From Alphaproteobacteria bacterium MarineAlpha5_Bin12 (GTDB lineage: Bacteria; Pseudomonadota; Alphaproteobacteria; HIMB59; GCA-002718135): DNA of 64,000 nt. Below the pieces are notes generated by a model, which saw nothing but the letters and a program-made list of their open reading frames with translations, had not been told where the DNA came from and did not search any database. This document shows positions 49,532 through 60,013 of this stretch, piece by piece. The stretch covers positions 1-64,000 of the forward strand of contig PTKS01000007.1 in assembly GCA_002937855.1 (NCBI GenBank), given 5' to 3'. A program made the position numbers and the translations under genes. Each line of letters begins with the position of its first letter. Within the stretch, counting starts at the first letter, position 1.

Positions 49532-50114
49532 GTTGATTTAAAAAAATAAAAAATTTATTCATTGCTATTGATCTATGACTAATTGAATTTTTTTCATTTT
49601 TTGACATTTCTGCATATGTTTTTTTTACCCCATTAGGCTGAAAGATTGGATCATACCCAAATCCTCGCTTTCCCCTTGGTTTTGAAACTATAATCCCATT
49701 TCTAATTCCTTCAAATGTAATCGTTTTGTTTTTTTTATATGTAAAAGAAATAACACTCTTAAAATAAGCTTTGTTATCATGTAATTTTTTAGTCAATTTT
49801 ATTATTTCTTGATTAGCATGATTCTGACTCTTAAATTTTTTTTCAAATCTTTTAGAAAATACGCCCGGCCCCCCCTTAAGAGCCGAAACACAAATTCCAG
49901 AATCATCTGAAATACAGGGTATTTTATATAAATCAAAGCCTCTTTTAGACTTTAACTTTGCATTTTGATTGAATGTTTTTCCAGTTTCTTCAGGCATAAC
50001 TGACTTGTCTATTGATAAAAATTTAATTTTTTTTCCAATAAAAATTTTTTTTATTTCTTTTATTTTATTTTTGTTTGAACTAAAAACTAATATTTTTTTA
50101 AAAGTTGTTTTCAC
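49524..50114 (-). CDS. rdgB: RdgB/HAM1-type non-canonical purine NTP pyrophosphatase
   Basis: ILVFSSNKNKIKEIKKIF, CISDDSGICVSALKGGPGVFSKRF, GFGYDPIFQPNG. Confidence 0.94.
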   Translation of the reverse strand: MKTTFKKILVFSSNKNKIKEIKKIFIGKKIKFLSIDKSVMPEETGKTFNQNAKLKSKRGFDLYKIPCISDDSGICVSALKGGPGVFSKRFEKKFKSQNHANQEIIKLTKKLHDNKAYFKSVISFTYKKNKTITFEGIRNGIIVSKPRGKRGFGYDPIFQPNGVKKTYAEMSKNEKNSISHRSIAMNKFFIFLNQLT

Positions 50115-50820
50115 TTAATACTTTTTTTTGGATTAAAATTATTTCACTAACAGCTTTTGATGCAAGGTTTGTCATATCTAAAAACTCTTTTTGAGTAAAT
50201 GGTTTTACTTCAGCAGTAGATTGGATTTCAATAAATTTATTACTTTCACTTATAACAAAATTAGCATCAACCTCTGCCCTTGAATCTTCTTCATAATCCA
50301 AATCAATATTTATATTTCCATTTACTATTCCGCATGAAATAGCGGCAATGTGCTCATTTATAATTTCACTCTTAATATTATATGTATTTTTTAATTTTTT
50401 TATTGCTTGGTGAAGGGCAACATACGCACCACTAATTGCAGCAGTTCTAGTTCCACCATCAGCTTGAATTACATCACAGTCAATCTTAATCTGCTTTTCT
50501 TGAAGTTTATCAAGATTAACTATAGATCGCAAACTCCTACCTATTAGTCTTTGAATTTCTTGCGTTCGGCCGCTTTGTTTTCCCTTAGATGCCTCTCTAT
50601 CTATTCTTGTATGTGTAGATCTTGGTAACATACCATACTCAGCGGTTACCCATCCAGTTCCCTTGTTTTTCAACCACATTGGAACCCTCTCATCAATTGT
50701 AGCGGTACAAAGCACATGAGTATTACCAAATTTAGCTAAACAAGAGCCTTCAGCATAATTATTAACATTCAAATGAAATTCTATTTTCCTAATTTCATCA
50801 AAATTTCTATTTTTTCTCAT
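50098..50820 (-). CDS. rph: Ribonuclease PH
   Basis: EGSCLAKFGNTHVLCTATIDERVP, GWVTAEYGMLPRSTHTR, IDCDVIQADGGTRTAAI. Confidence 0.97.
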   Translation of the reverse strand: MRKNRNFDEIRKIEFHLNVNNYAEGSCLAKFGNTHVLCTATIDERVPMWLKNKGTGWVTAEYGMLPRSTHTRIDREASKGKQSGRTQEIQRLIGRSLRSIVNLDKLQEKQIKIDCDVIQADGGTRTAAISGAYVALHQAIKKLKNTYNIKSEIINEHIAAISCGIVNGNINIDLDYEEDSRAEVDANFVISESNKFIEIQSTAEVKPFTQKEFLDMTNLASKAVSEIILIQKKVLSENNF

Positions 50821-50912
50821 TTTATTTAAAATTTAACTTGAAAGAATAATACAAACTTACCACTTTAGGTATATCAGTATTGTAACAAATTAAACAAGGA
50901 AATAGTACTTTA

Positions 50913-51557
50913 ATGTCTGAAATAAAAGAAGATAAAGATAATCAGAGTGGAAATGATGAAAATCATAAAGGAACTTTAAAAAATTCAACAAAAAATGAAG
51001 CTAAAGAAACTTCTGATAGAGCTGAGGTTAAGCAAACTGACACCAAGGACGATGCAAAAAAAGAGGTAACCACTTCAGATTTAGAAGAGGAACTTCAATC
51101 CACTAAAGAAGAAAAACTTCGTTTATTAGCAGAAATGGAAAATTTAAGAAAAAGATTTGATAAAGAGAAAATTGATTTAATCAAATTTGGTAACAGCAAT
51201 ATAATCAAAGATTTTTTATCGCCGATAGACAACATATCCAGGGCTCTTAAAAGTATTTCAGAAAAAGAATTTAATGAAAAGAATTATAAAGAACTTATCA
51301 ATGGAGTAGAAATGGTGAATGAAGAGATTAAAAAAATTTTAGAAAACAATGGAGTAAAAAAAATCCAAGCTTTAAACAAAAAATTTGACCACAATTTCCA
51401 CCAAGCTATGATGGAGATAGATAGCGATGAAGAAAGCGGAATTGTTTTATCTGAATTACAAGAAGGGTATACAATTAATGATAGATTGTTAAGACCTTCT
51501 TTGGTTGGAGTCTCAAAAAAAATTGAAAAAAACAAAGGAAATAAGGAAAAAAACTAA
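50913..51557 (+). CDS. grpE: Nucleotide exchange factor GrpE
   Basis: RLLAEMENLRKRFDKEK, LNKKFDHNFHQAMMEI, GYTINDRLLRPSLVGVSK. Confidence 0.95.
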   Translation: MSEIKEDKDNQSGNDENHKGTLKNSTKNEAKETSDRAEVKQTDTKDDAKKEVTTSDLEEELQSTKEEKLRLLAEMENLRKRFDKEKIDLIKFGNSNIIKDFLSPIDNISRALKSISEKEFNEKNYKELINGVEMVNEEIKKILENNGVKKIQALNKKFDHNFHQAMMEIDSDEESGIVLSELQEGYTINDRLLRPSLVGVSKKIEKNKGNKEKN

Positions 51558-51585
51558 TTTTTATTGTAAAAATTTATCATTTAAA

Positions 51586-51614
51586 CTTGTATAAATTTTT
51601 TGTGCACCCATATA
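51586..51614 (+). promoter_or_regulatory. Candidate heat-shock sigma (RpoH-type) promoter upstream of dnaK
   Basis: CTTGTA-N15-CCCATATA, 27 nt upstream of the dnaK ATG. Confidence 0.5.
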
Positions 51615-51640
51615 AGAAAAAAAAGAAAAAATAGGTAGAT

Positions 51641-53569
51641 ATGTCAAAAGTAATAGGTATAGATTTAGGTACAACTAATTCATGCGTTTCAGTTATGGAT
51701 GGTAAAAACGCAAAAGTAATAGAAAATGCAGAAGGCACAAGAACTACTCCTTCAATGGTAGCCTTTAGTGATAATGATGAAAAACTTGTTGGTCAATCAG
51801 CTAAGAGACAAGCTGTAACTAATCCAGAGAATACACTTTTTGCTATAAAAAGATTAATAGGAAGATCTTATTCAGATAAACTAATTCAAGACGATAGTGC
51901 ATTAGTACCTTTTAAAATTGTAAAAGGTGATAATGGAGATGCATGGGTAGAGGCTAAATCAAAAAAATATAGTCCAAGTCAAATAAGTGCATTTATACTT
52001 CAAAAAATGAAAGAAACTGCAGAAAGCCATTTAAATGAGAAGGTTACGCAAGCGGTAATTACTGTGCCAGCATATTTTAATGACTCACAAAGACAAGCAA
52101 CTAAAGATGCTGGTAAAATAGCGGGATTAGAGGTTCTTAGAATAATTAATGAACCTACCGCAGCTGCACTAGCTTATGGGTTAGACAAAAAAAAGACGGG
52201 AATAGTAGCTGTTTATGATTTGGGTGGCGGTACTTTTGATGTTTCAATTCTTGAAATCGGAGACGGAGTTTTTGAAGTTAAATCAACTAATGGAGATACT
52301 CATTTGGGAGGAGAAGACTTTGATTTAGAAATCATTAGCTATCTTGCAGATGAATTTAAAAAAGATAGTTCAGTTGATTTAAGAAAAGATAAACTAGCAT
52401 TACAAAGACTTAAAGAAGCTGCGGAAAAAGCTAAAATTGAATTATCAAGTAGCACAGAAACCTCAGTTGACCTTCCTTATATTACTGCTGATCAATCTGG
52501 CCCAAAACATTTAAAGATAAAATTATCACGAGCTAAACTAGAAGCAATTGTAGACGAGTTAGTAACCAGAACAACCAAACCATGTGAGCAGGCACTGAAA
52601 GATGCTGGATTGAAAGCTTCTGATATAAGCGATGTTATACTTGTCGGGGGAATGACAAGAATGCCAAAAATTATTGAAACAGTAAAAAATTTCTTTGGCA
52701 AAGAGCCAAATAGAGGAGTTAACCCTGATGAAGTAGTTGCTATTGGCGCTGCAATACAAGCTGGTGTGCTTCAAGGTGATGTAAAGGATGTTTTGTTATT
52801 AGATGTTACCCCTCTTTCACTTGGAATTGAAACTTTAGGCGGTGTATTTACAAGACTAATTGATAAAAACACTACTATTCCAACTAAAAAAAGCCAGGTT
52901 TTTTCAACGGCTGAAGATAATCAAAGTGCCGTTACTATTAGAGTTTTACAGGGTGAAAGAGAGATGGCTACCGATAACAAATTACTCGGAAATTTTGACT
53001 TAGTGGGAATAGCTCCTGCTCCAAGAGGTCTCCCTCAAATTGAGGTAGCGTTTGATATTGACGCCAACGGAATCGTTAATGTTTCAGCAAAAGATAAATC
53101 TACTGGCAAAGAACAACAAATAAAAATTCAAGCATCAGGCGGATTGTCTGAAGAAGAAATAGAAAAAATGGTTAAAGAAGCTGAGCAAAACGCTGAGTCA
53201 GATAAGAAAAAAAGAGAACTTATAGATGCCAAAAATCAAGCAGATAGTTTAATTCACCAAACAGAAAAAAATATTGGAGAACATGGTGATAAAGTTTCTG
53301 ATGAAGACAAAAAATCAATTCAGTCTGACATAGAGGATTTGAAAAAATCATTAGAAACTGAAAGTTTAGAAGAAATAAAATCAAAAACAGATTCTTTGAT
53401 GCAATCTTCCATGAAGTTAGGAGAGGCAATTTATAAACAAAACCCTCAATCTGGAGGAGAAGCTCCTAAACCCGATCCAACTGGTGAAGAGCCATCATCA
53501 GATAAAAAAAATGATGAAAAAGTTGTTGACGCAGACTTTGAAGAAGTAGACGATAATAAAAAAGATTAA
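51641..53569 (+). CDS. dnaK: Chaperone DnaK
   Basis: [20 protein letters not shown] and full-length Hsp70 sequence. Confidence 0.99.
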   Translation: MSKVIGIDLGTTNSCVSVMDGKNAKVIENAEGTRTTPSMVAFSDNDEKLVGQSAKRQAVTNPENTLFAIKRLIGRSYSDKLIQDDSALVPFKIVKGDNGDAWVEAKSKKYSPSQISAFILQKMKETAESHLNEKVTQAVITVPAYFNDSQRQATKDAGKIAGLEVLRIINEPTAAALAYGLDKKKTGIVAVYDLGGGTFDVSILEIGDGVFEVKSTNGDTHLGGEDFDLEIISYLADEFKKDSSVDLRKDKLALQRLKEAAEKAKIELSSSTETSVDLPYITADQSGPKHLKIKLSRAKLEAIVDELVTRTTKPCEQALKDAGLKASDISDVILVGGMTRMPKIIETVKNFFGKEPNRGVNPDEVVAIGAAIQAGVLQGDVKDVLLLDVTPLSLGIETLGGVFTRLIDKNTTIPTKKSQVFSTAEDNQSAVTIRVLQGEREMATDNKLLGNFDLVGIAPAPRGLPQIEVAFDIDANGIVNVSAKDKSTGKEQQIKIQASGGLSEEEIEKMVKEAEQNAESDKKKRELIDAKNQADSLIHQTEKNIGEHGDKVSDEDKKSIQSDIEDLKKSLETESLEEIKSKTDSLMQSSMKLGEAIYKQNPQSGGEAPKPDPTGEEPSSDKKNDEKVVDADFEEVDDNKKD

Positions 53570-53608
53570 ATAGATTAAAAGTTTAATTTTTTTTACTAAG
53601 GGTAATTT

Positions 53609-54751
53609 ATGGCTGATAAAGATTATTACGATACTCTAGGCGTGAAAAAAAACGCAAGTGACAGTGAAATAAAAAAATCATATCGAAAACTTGCTATGAA
53701 ATTCCATCCTGATAAAAATAAGGGGGATTCAAGTGCAGAAAAAAAATTTAAAGAAATAAATGAAGCTTATGATGTCTTAAAAGACCCTCAAAAAAAATCA
53801 TCTTATGATCAATTTGGGCATGAAGCATTTAAACAGGGCGGTCAGGGTGGATTTCAACAACAGGGTTTCGGAGATTTTTCATCAGGTTTTGGAGATATTT
53901 TTGAAGAATTTTTTGGAAGTGGTTTTGGACAATCAAACAATCAAAGAAGGCCTCAAAGAGGAAGTGACATAAGATACAATATGACCCTTTCTTTAAAAGA
54001 AGCCTTTGAGGGTAAAAAAACATCAATAAACATTCCTAGCGCGGTTAACTGTGATTCATGTAAGGGCAGTGGTGGAGCGGGCGGTGCCAAGCCTTCAACA
54101 TGTTCTACTTGTAACGGATATGGAAAAGTAAGATCGTCTTCAGGCTTTTTTACCGTTGAAAGAACCTGCTCAACATGTGGAGGGGCCGGTGAATCAATAA
54201 GAAATCCTTGTATTAAATGTTCTGGTACAGGTCTAATTAATAAACAAAAAACTATTTCAGTAAATATACCCCACGGGGTTGATGAAGGAACTAGAATAAG
54301 AGTTTCTGGGGAGGGTCAAAGAGGCCAAAGAGGAGCAAGTGCTGGTGATCTCTATATTTTTATAAGTGTAAGTCATGAAAAATTTTTTCAAAGAGAAGAA
54401 GATGATATTTATTGTCAAATCCCTGTATCGATAATAACAGCAATATTAGGAGGAGAAATAAATGTCCCAACTATTGATGGGAAAAAAGCCATATTGCAAA
54501 TTCCACAAGGCACACAGTCATCGCAACAATTTCGTTTAAAAGGAAAGGGTATGAGTATCTTGCGCCAAGCTATAAATAAAAGAGGTGATATGTACGTCGA
54601 AATAGTTGTTGAAATTCCAGTGAATTTAACAAAAAAACAAAAAAATATACTTAAAGAATTTCAAGAAGAAGGCGGAACTGATAATACTCACAACCCTCAA
54701 AGCCAAGGTTTTTTTGATAAAATTAAAAAAACTTGGAGAGATTTTAGTTAA
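53609..54751 (+). CDS. dnaJ: Chaperone DnaJ
   Basis: J domain with HPD, G/F region, four CxxCxGxG-type zinc motifs. Confidence 0.99.
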   Translation: MADKDYYDTLGVKKNASDSEIKKSYRKLAMKFHPDKNKGDSSAEKKFKEINEAYDVLKDPQKKSSYDQFGHEAFKQGGQGGFQQQGFGDFSSGFGDIFEEFFGSGFGQSNNQRRPQRGSDIRYNMTLSLKEAFEGKKTSINIPSAVNCDSCKGSGGAGGAKPSTCSTCNGYGKVRSSSGFFTVERTCSTCGGAGESIRNPCIKCSGTGLINKQKTISVNIPHGVDEGTRIRVSGEGQRGQRGASAGDLYIFISVSHEKFFQREEDDIYCQIPVSIITAILGGEINVPTIDGKKAILQIPQGTQSSQQFRLKGKGMSILRQAINKRGDMYVEIVVEIPVNLTKKQKNILKEFQEEGGTDNTHNPQSQGFFDKIKKTWRDFS

Positions 54752-54794
54752 ATAAAATTTCCACTTTTGATGTAACCAAAGTATAAGAAATATT

Positions 54795-55622
54795 ATGTAT
54801 ATCTGTAAGATAGGAATTTCAGGTTGTTTAGGTCGGATGGGACAAGAACTATTAAAAGAAATTTATCTGAACCCAAAAACAATTATATCTGGATGTTTTG
54901 AACATCCTGATAATGATTATATTGGTCAACCAATTAGTTCGATCATAAATAAATTTGTAAATCAAGATATAGAATTACCAAATCTAAATATTGAATCAAA
55001 AGGGGAAACAACATTCAAAAATTCAGATGTTGTTATTGACTTTACAACACCTAAATCAACAATGCAAAATGTTCATCTTGCAGAAATATCTAAAACACCG
55101 ATAGTAATCGGAACAACGGGATTAAATAAAGAAAATTTAAAAATTATTGAGAATGTTTCAAAAGTTGTCCCTATTGTTCAATCTGCAAATATGAGTATTG
55201 GGGTTAATTTATTGCTCCAAATAACCGAAAAAGCATCAAAAATTTTATCTGAAGAAAATTATGATGCTGAAATTTCAGACACCCATCACAGGCACAAAAT
55301 AGATGCACCTTCAGGAACAGCCTTGGAATTAGGCAATTCTATTGCAAGAGGAAGATCAGTATCTTTAGATGAAAAAAAGATTTTAGACAGAACTTCGAAA
55401 AAAGAATCAAGGAAACTAGGAGGCATCGGCTTTGCTATTACTAGAGCTGGAGAAATTGCTGGCGAACACACTGTAAGTTTTGTTTCTGACAATGATAGAA
55501 TAGATTTGACTCACAAAGCTAATAACAGATCTATATTTGTTAAAGGAGCAGTAGAGGCAGCTAAATGGATTATAGATAAACCTCCTGGAAAATATTCTAT
55601 GAAACATGTTCTAGATTTGTAA
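54795..55622 (+). CDS. dapB: 4-hydroxy-tetrahydrodipicolinate reductase
   Basis: IGISGCLGRMGQELL, SDTHHRHKIDAPSGTAL, SFVSDNDRIDLTHKA. Confidence 0.97.
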   Translation: MYICKIGISGCLGRMGQELLKEIYLNPKTIISGCFEHPDNDYIGQPISSIINKFVNQDIELPNLNIESKGETTFKNSDVVIDFTTPKSTMQNVHLAEISKTPIVIGTTGLNKENLKIIENVSKVVPIVQSANMSIGVNLLLQITEKASKILSEENYDAEISDTHHRHKIDAPSGTALELGNSIARGRSVSLDEKKILDRTSKKESRKLGGIGFAITRAGEIAGEHTVSFVSDNDRIDLTHKANNRSIFVKGAVEAAKWIIDKPPGKYSMKHVLDL

Positions 55623-55627
55623 ATTTT

Positions 55628-56260
55628 TTGAAAAATAATAATATAAATTCTATTTTTTTAATACTTTCAAAGGAATATAAAAATCCAAAGAGTGAACTAA
55701 ATTCTCCAAATTCGTTTACCTTTTTAGTTTCAGTTGTTCTCTCTGCACAATCTACTGATATTGCTGTTAACAAAGCTACAAAAGATTTATATAAAGTAGT
55801 AAAGTCACCATATGATATGGTTAATTTAGGTAAAACTAAATTAAAAAAATATATTAAAACCATTGGTCTTTATAATAACAAGGCTAATAATATAATTAGT
55901 CTTAGTAAAACAATTATTAAGAAATATAGAGGCAAGATTCCTAAAGAATTTGATCTTCTAATTAAGCTTCCTGGGGTGGGAAAAAAAACAGCAAGTGTTT
56001 ATCAGAACGTTGTATTAAAAAAGCCAAAAATAGCAGTAGACACACATGTATTTAGAGTTTCAAACAGATTAGGAATTGTTAAAGAAAAAAATACTGATAA
56101 GACTCAAGATAGGCTAGAAGAAATAATTCCTAGCAAATGGAAAATGAAAGCCCATCATTTTCTGATCTTACATGGTAGAAATATATGTAAATCACAGAAA
56201 CCAAAGTGTGAAATTTGTAAGCTTTCTTCTTTCTGCGATTATTTAAGTAAAAGTTTCTAA
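55628..56260 (+). CDS. nth: Endonuclease III
   Basis: LVSVVLSAQSTDIAVNKAT, LPGVGKKTASV, VDTHVFRVSNRLG, C-terminal 4-Cys cluster CKSQKPKCEICKLSSFC. Confidence 0.96.
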   Translation: MKNNNINSIFLILSKEYKNPKSELNSPNSFTFLVSVVLSAQSTDIAVNKATKDLYKVVKSPYDMVNLGKTKLKKYIKTIGLYNNKANNIISLSKTIIKKYRGKIPKEFDLLIKLPGVGKKTASVYQNVVLKKPKIAVDTHVFRVSNRLGIVKEKNTDKTQDRLEEIIPSKWKMKAHHFLILHGRNICKSQKPKCEICKLSSFCDYLSKSF

Positions 56261-56701
56261 GCAATAATTAATATCAGATTTTTTAGAAATTAACTTTCCA
56301 TTTAAATCTCTTATTTCAAAATATTTTACTCTCTGTTTTATGTCATCTTTTGCAATATATGCATAAGCAATACATATGCTATTATTGAATCTCATCAAAA
56401 TAGTGTTTCCACTTTCTCTTATTAATTTGGGTTTGCCAAATAAGGTTATAAGTTGGCTTGATTCTTTTCCGAGGATTGAAAATTTTAGCAGAGCTTTCTG
56501 TTGTTTGTTTCTTTTTTCTCTATCTTTCTTTTCTTCAATAATCTTTTTTTCTTCTTTCTTTTCAATATTTTTCTCTTTTTCAGATAAGGTAATAGTATTG
56601 TCGATACTTTTTATAGCTTTTCCAGCTTCTCTAGCAACTTTTACAGTTGCACAACTATAAACAAATATTAAAAAAAGGCTGTAAATGATGATATATCTCA
56701 T
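56243..56701 (-). CDS. Hypothetical lipoprotein with charged linker and possible SmpA/BamE-like C-terminal domain
   Basis: Lipobox VYSC; KE-rich linker; LGKESSQLITLFGKPKLIRESGNTILMRF. Confidence 0.6.
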   Translation of the reverse strand: MRYIIIYSLFLIFVYSCATVKVAREAGKAIKSIDNTITLSEKEKNIEKKEEKKIIEEKKDREKRNKQQKALLKFSILGKESSQLITLFGKPKLIRESGNTILMRFNNSICIAYAYIAKDDIKQRVKYFEIRDLNGKLISKKSDINYCLETFT

Positions 56702-56740
56702 ATAGTAATATGCTTATATGTTTACATTTAATACTTATCA

Positions 56741-57361
56741 ATGCTTACTATAATTAAGTCCCCTTTTTTAGAATCAAAATTATCAATTTTGAGAAACAAA
56801 AAAACAAACAATACAATTTTCAGAAGAACTATGGACGAATGCAGCTATCTTATCGCGGCGGATGTTCTAAAAAACATACCTTTTAAAAAAATTAATGTTT
56901 TAACACCATTAAAAAAAACTACAGGTAAAAAAATAAAAAACAGAATCGTTTTAGTCCCTATTTTAAGAGCTGGACTAGGTTTGGTAGAAGGATTTACACG
57001 CTTATTACCCGATGCGGAGCGAGGACATATCGGTCTTTATCGAGACGAACAAACCTATAGGCCTGTTGAATATCTATGTAATTTACCTAAAGCTGAAAAT
57101 AAATTTTTTATAGTCCTAGATCCTATGCTTGCGACAGGCAATTCGTCCGCAGCAGCGATTAAATTACTTTCAAAATCAGGTATTAAATTAAAAAATATTT
57201 TTTTAGTTTCTTTATTGGCTGCACCAGAGGGTATAAAATTTTTGGAATCTAGCTATAAATCACTTAAAATTTTCACCGCTAGTAAGGACGAAAAGTTGAA
57301 TTCTAATAAATTTATTGTTCCTGGCTTGGGAGATGCCGGTGACAGATATATGGGTACTTAA
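56741..57361 (+). CDS. upp: Uracil phosphoribosyltransferase-like
   Basis: VPILRAGLGLVEG, IGLYRDEQTYRPVEYLCNLP, FIVLDPMLATGNSSAAAIKLL. Confidence 0.93.
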   Translation: MLTIIKSPFLESKLSILRNKKTNNTIFRRTMDECSYLIAADVLKNIPFKKINVLTPLKKTTGKKIKNRIVLVPILRAGLGLVEGFTRLLPDAERGHIGLYRDEQTYRPVEYLCNLPKAENKFFIVLDPMLATGNSSAAAIKLLSKSGIKLKNIFLVSLLAAPEGIKFLESSYKSLKIFTASKDEKLNSNKFIVPGLGDAGDRYMGT

Positions 57362-57468
57362 TTAGCCCCTAATCCACAGATATCTTTAGATATTCATAAG
57401 ATCTTTTTGACTTACATATCGATATTTAGGATTATAGCGCCTATTAATCTTTGATCAGAGGAAATGAT

Positions 57469-58446
57469 ATGAAAAAAATTTTAAATATAATTATAGTTTC
57501 TTGCGTTCTTGTTTTTTCAACAAGTTCGTTTGCAAACAAAATTGGTGTTATTTATGACTCCGGAGGAAAATTTGATAAATCATTCAACGAACTTGCTTAT
57601 AAAACAGCTCTAAGAGTTCAAGATGAGTTAGGTTGGGAAATGGTTGAATTCGAAGCTGCTAATAATACACAAATTGAACAAGGAATGAGAAAAGTAGCAG
57701 ACAGAGGAGCAACATTAATCGTGGGTATGGGGTTTGCTCAAGCTGATGCAGTTGCATCTGTAGCCCCAGACTATCCAGATACTAAATTTGTTGCTGTTGA
57801 CGTTTGTTGGTTAGAAGATCCTGCCAGCAACATTTACCAAGCTTGTTACAAAGAACACGAAGGTTCTTTCTTGGTAGGTATGATTGCAGCAATGGCATCA
57901 AAATCAGGAACGGTTGGTTTTGTAGGCGGTATGGATATTCCTTTAATTAGAAAATTTCAAGGAGGATATGATCAAGGCGCAAGATATGTTAATCCTGATA
58001 TAAGAGTTCTTGGAAATATGACTGGTACAACTGTTGAAGCTTGGAACAATCCTACTAAGGGAGCGGAGCTAGCAAAAGCACAAATTGATAAAGGTGCTGA
58101 CGTTGTTTATCAAGCTGCAGGAGGTACTGGTATTGGTGTGCTTCAAGCTGCTGCAGATGCTGGAGTTTTGGGTATTGGAGTAGATTCAAACCAAAATTGG
58201 ATGCATCCAGGAAACATGTTAACGTCGATGTTAAAACGCTTGGATTTAACTATTTTTGAACAAGCTGAAAAAACTGCTGCTGGAACATTTGAATCCGGAA
58301 TTCATATTTTGGGTCTTGCTGAAGGCATGGTTGGATATGCTAAAGAAGATGGTCTAGTAACTGCTGAGATGGAAGCCGCAGTTCAAGCTGCATCAAAAGG
58401 AATAGTTAACGGCTCAATTGCTGTTGAGGATTGGTCACAACAATAA
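57469..58446 (+). CDS. BMP/PnrA-family ABC transporter substrate-binding lipoprotein-like protein
   Basis: KIGVIYDSGGKFDKSFNELAYKTALRVQDE; KFVAVDVCW; GSFLVGMIAAMAS. Confidence 0.93.
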   Translation: MKKILNIIIVSCVLVFSTSSFANKIGVIYDSGGKFDKSFNELAYKTALRVQDELGWEMVEFEAANNTQIEQGMRKVADRGATLIVGMGFAQADAVASVAPDYPDTKFVAVDVCWLEDPASNIYQACYKEHEGSFLVGMIAAMASKSGTVGFVGGMDIPLIRKFQGGYDQGARYVNPDIRVLGNMTGTTVEAWNNPTKGAELAKAQIDKGADVVYQAAGGTGIGVLQAAADAGVLGIGVDSNQNWMHPGNMLTSMLKRLDLTIFEQAEKTAAGTFESGIHILGLAEGMVGYAKEDGLVTAEMEAAVQAASKGIVNGSIAVEDWSQQ

Positions 58447-58460
58447 TAATAAATTGTGTT

Positions 58461-58503
58461 GGTGAGACCGATAAATTATACTATATAATTTTATGGTCTC
58501 ACC
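58461..58503 (+). promoter_or_regulatory. Long RNA hairpin spanning the start codon of the downstream ABC ATPase
   Basis: GGTGAGACC-gat-AAATTATA-cta-TATAATTT-tat-GGTCTCACC: 9-bp plus 8-bp perfect stems, 3-nt loop. Confidence 0.85.
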
Positions 58504-60013
58504 TATTTTAGAATTATCAAATATAAACAAATCTTTTGGTCATGTTCAGGCCAATAAGGATATTAATTTACAAATTAACAAAGCAACAATTCATGGAATA
58601 ATTGGTGAAAACGGTGCAGGCAAATCAACTTTGATGAGTATAGTGTACGGTTTCTACCAAGCCGATTCTGGAACTATTAGTATACATGGAAACAAGTTAA
58701 ACTTAAAATCACCACGAGACTCAATTGAAAATGGGATTGGGATGGTGCATCAACATTTTATGCTTGTAGAAAACTTTTCTGTTTTGGAAAATATAATTCT
58801 TGGTTTTGAAGGAGAATTTATATTTGGAAAAAAATTAGAAGAAGCAAAAGAAAAATTAAGTAAGTTATGTGATATTTATAAATTAAACATTGATTTAAAT
58901 TCAATTATTTCTGATTTATCTGTTGGATTTAGACAAAGAGTGGAAATTCTTAAGGCATTGTATCGGGGAGCCGAAGTCCTTATTTTGGATGAGCCAACAG
59001 GAGTACTGACCCCTCAAGAGGTAGATGAACTTTTTAAAATATTGCGTTCTCTTAAAGAAGAGGGCAAGACTATTGTTTTAATTACTCATAAATTAAATGA
59101 AATAATGAGTCTAACAAGTGAAGTTACGGTTATGCGACAAGGAACAGTTGTTGGTCATAAGAAAACACAATCAACAAATAAAGAAGAGCTTGCTGAAATG
59201 ATGGTTGGAAGAAGTGTATTATTAAGAATAAAAAAAAATGAGTCAAAAAAAGGAGAGATAATATTTAAGGTTAAAAACCTTCAGGTAAAAGATGACCTTG
59301 GTGTGTTAAGGGTAAAAAATGTAAATTTTGAAATTCATGAAGGAGAAATTCTCGGATTAGCAGGGGTGACAGGAAATGGACAAACAGAACTTTTAGAGGC
59401 ACTATCAGGAATAAGAAAAATTGAATCAGGAGAAATTCAAATATTTAACCAAACTGTTTCTGACCAAAATAATTTTTTAAATCCTAAAGATTTAAAAGAA
59501 AAAGGATTAGCACATGTCCCAGAAGATCGTCAAAGAATGGGTCTTATTACTGATTTTAAGGCTCATGAAAACTTAATCTTTGGTTATCATCATCAACCAC
59601 CTTTTTCAAGATCTTCTGTCTTAATTGAAGATAAAATATTGGATTATTCTCAAAAGGTTATGCAAGATTATGATGTAAGACCTCAAGCACCTGAATTAAT
59701 TACTTCTAATTTTTCTGGAGGAAATCAACAGAAAATAATTTTAAGTCGTGAGTTAAATAAAAATCCTAAAATCTTATTAGTAGGTCAGCCAACAAGAGGT
59801 GTTGATATTGGAGCTATTGAATTTATCCATCAAAGATTGATAGATATGCGTGATAAAGGTGTGGCAATACTTTTAGTGTCTGTAGAATTAGAAGAAGTTT
59901 TATCTCTTTCAGATCGTATTGTTGTAATGTTTGATGGTAAAATTGTTGGAGAAAAAAATAATCAAGGTGTAACTGATCGTGAAATAGGATTATTAATGGC
60001 GGGAATTTCATAA
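58493..60013 (+). CDS. ABC transporter ATP-binding protein (sugar/nucleoside type, duplicated ATPase)
   Basis: GENGAGKSTLMSIVYGFY, two ATPase halves, FSGGNQQKIILSRELN. Confidence 0.96.
   Translation: MVSPILELSNINKSFGHVQANKDINLQINKATIHGIIGENGAGKSTLMSIVYGFYQADSGTISIHGNKLNLKSPRDSIENGIGMVHQHFMLVENFSVLENIILGFEGEFIFGKKLEEAKEKLSKLCDIYKLNIDLNSIISDLSVGFRQRVEILKALYRGAEVLILDEPTGVLTPQEVDELFKILRSLKEEGKTIVLITHKLNEIMSLTSEVTVMRQGTVVGHKKTQSTNKEELAEMMVGRSVLLRIKKNESKKGEIIFKVKNLQVKDDLGVLRVKNVNFEIHEGEILGLAGVTGNGQTELLEALSGIRKIESGEIQIFNQTVSDQNNFLNPKDLKEKGLAHVPEDRQRMGLITDFKAHENLIFGYHHQPPFSRSSVLIEDKILDYSQKVMQDYDVRPQAPELITSNFSGGNQQKIILSRELNKNPKILLVGQPTRGVDIGAIEFIHQRLIDMRDKGVAILLVSVELEEVLSLSDRIVVMFDGKIVGEKNNQGVTDREIGLLMAGIS

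Noticed and set aside
52492-54026. Several 65-71-aa minus ORFs opposite dnaK/dnaJ (52492, 52559, 53220, 53829)
   Set aside because: Antisense shadows of strongly conserved chaperone genes.
57361-57468. Possible riboswitch upstream of the BMP transporter
   Set aside because: No purine-riboswitch core or other known aptamer signature recognised; only a weak TTGACT/GATTAT promoter-like pair and short dyads.
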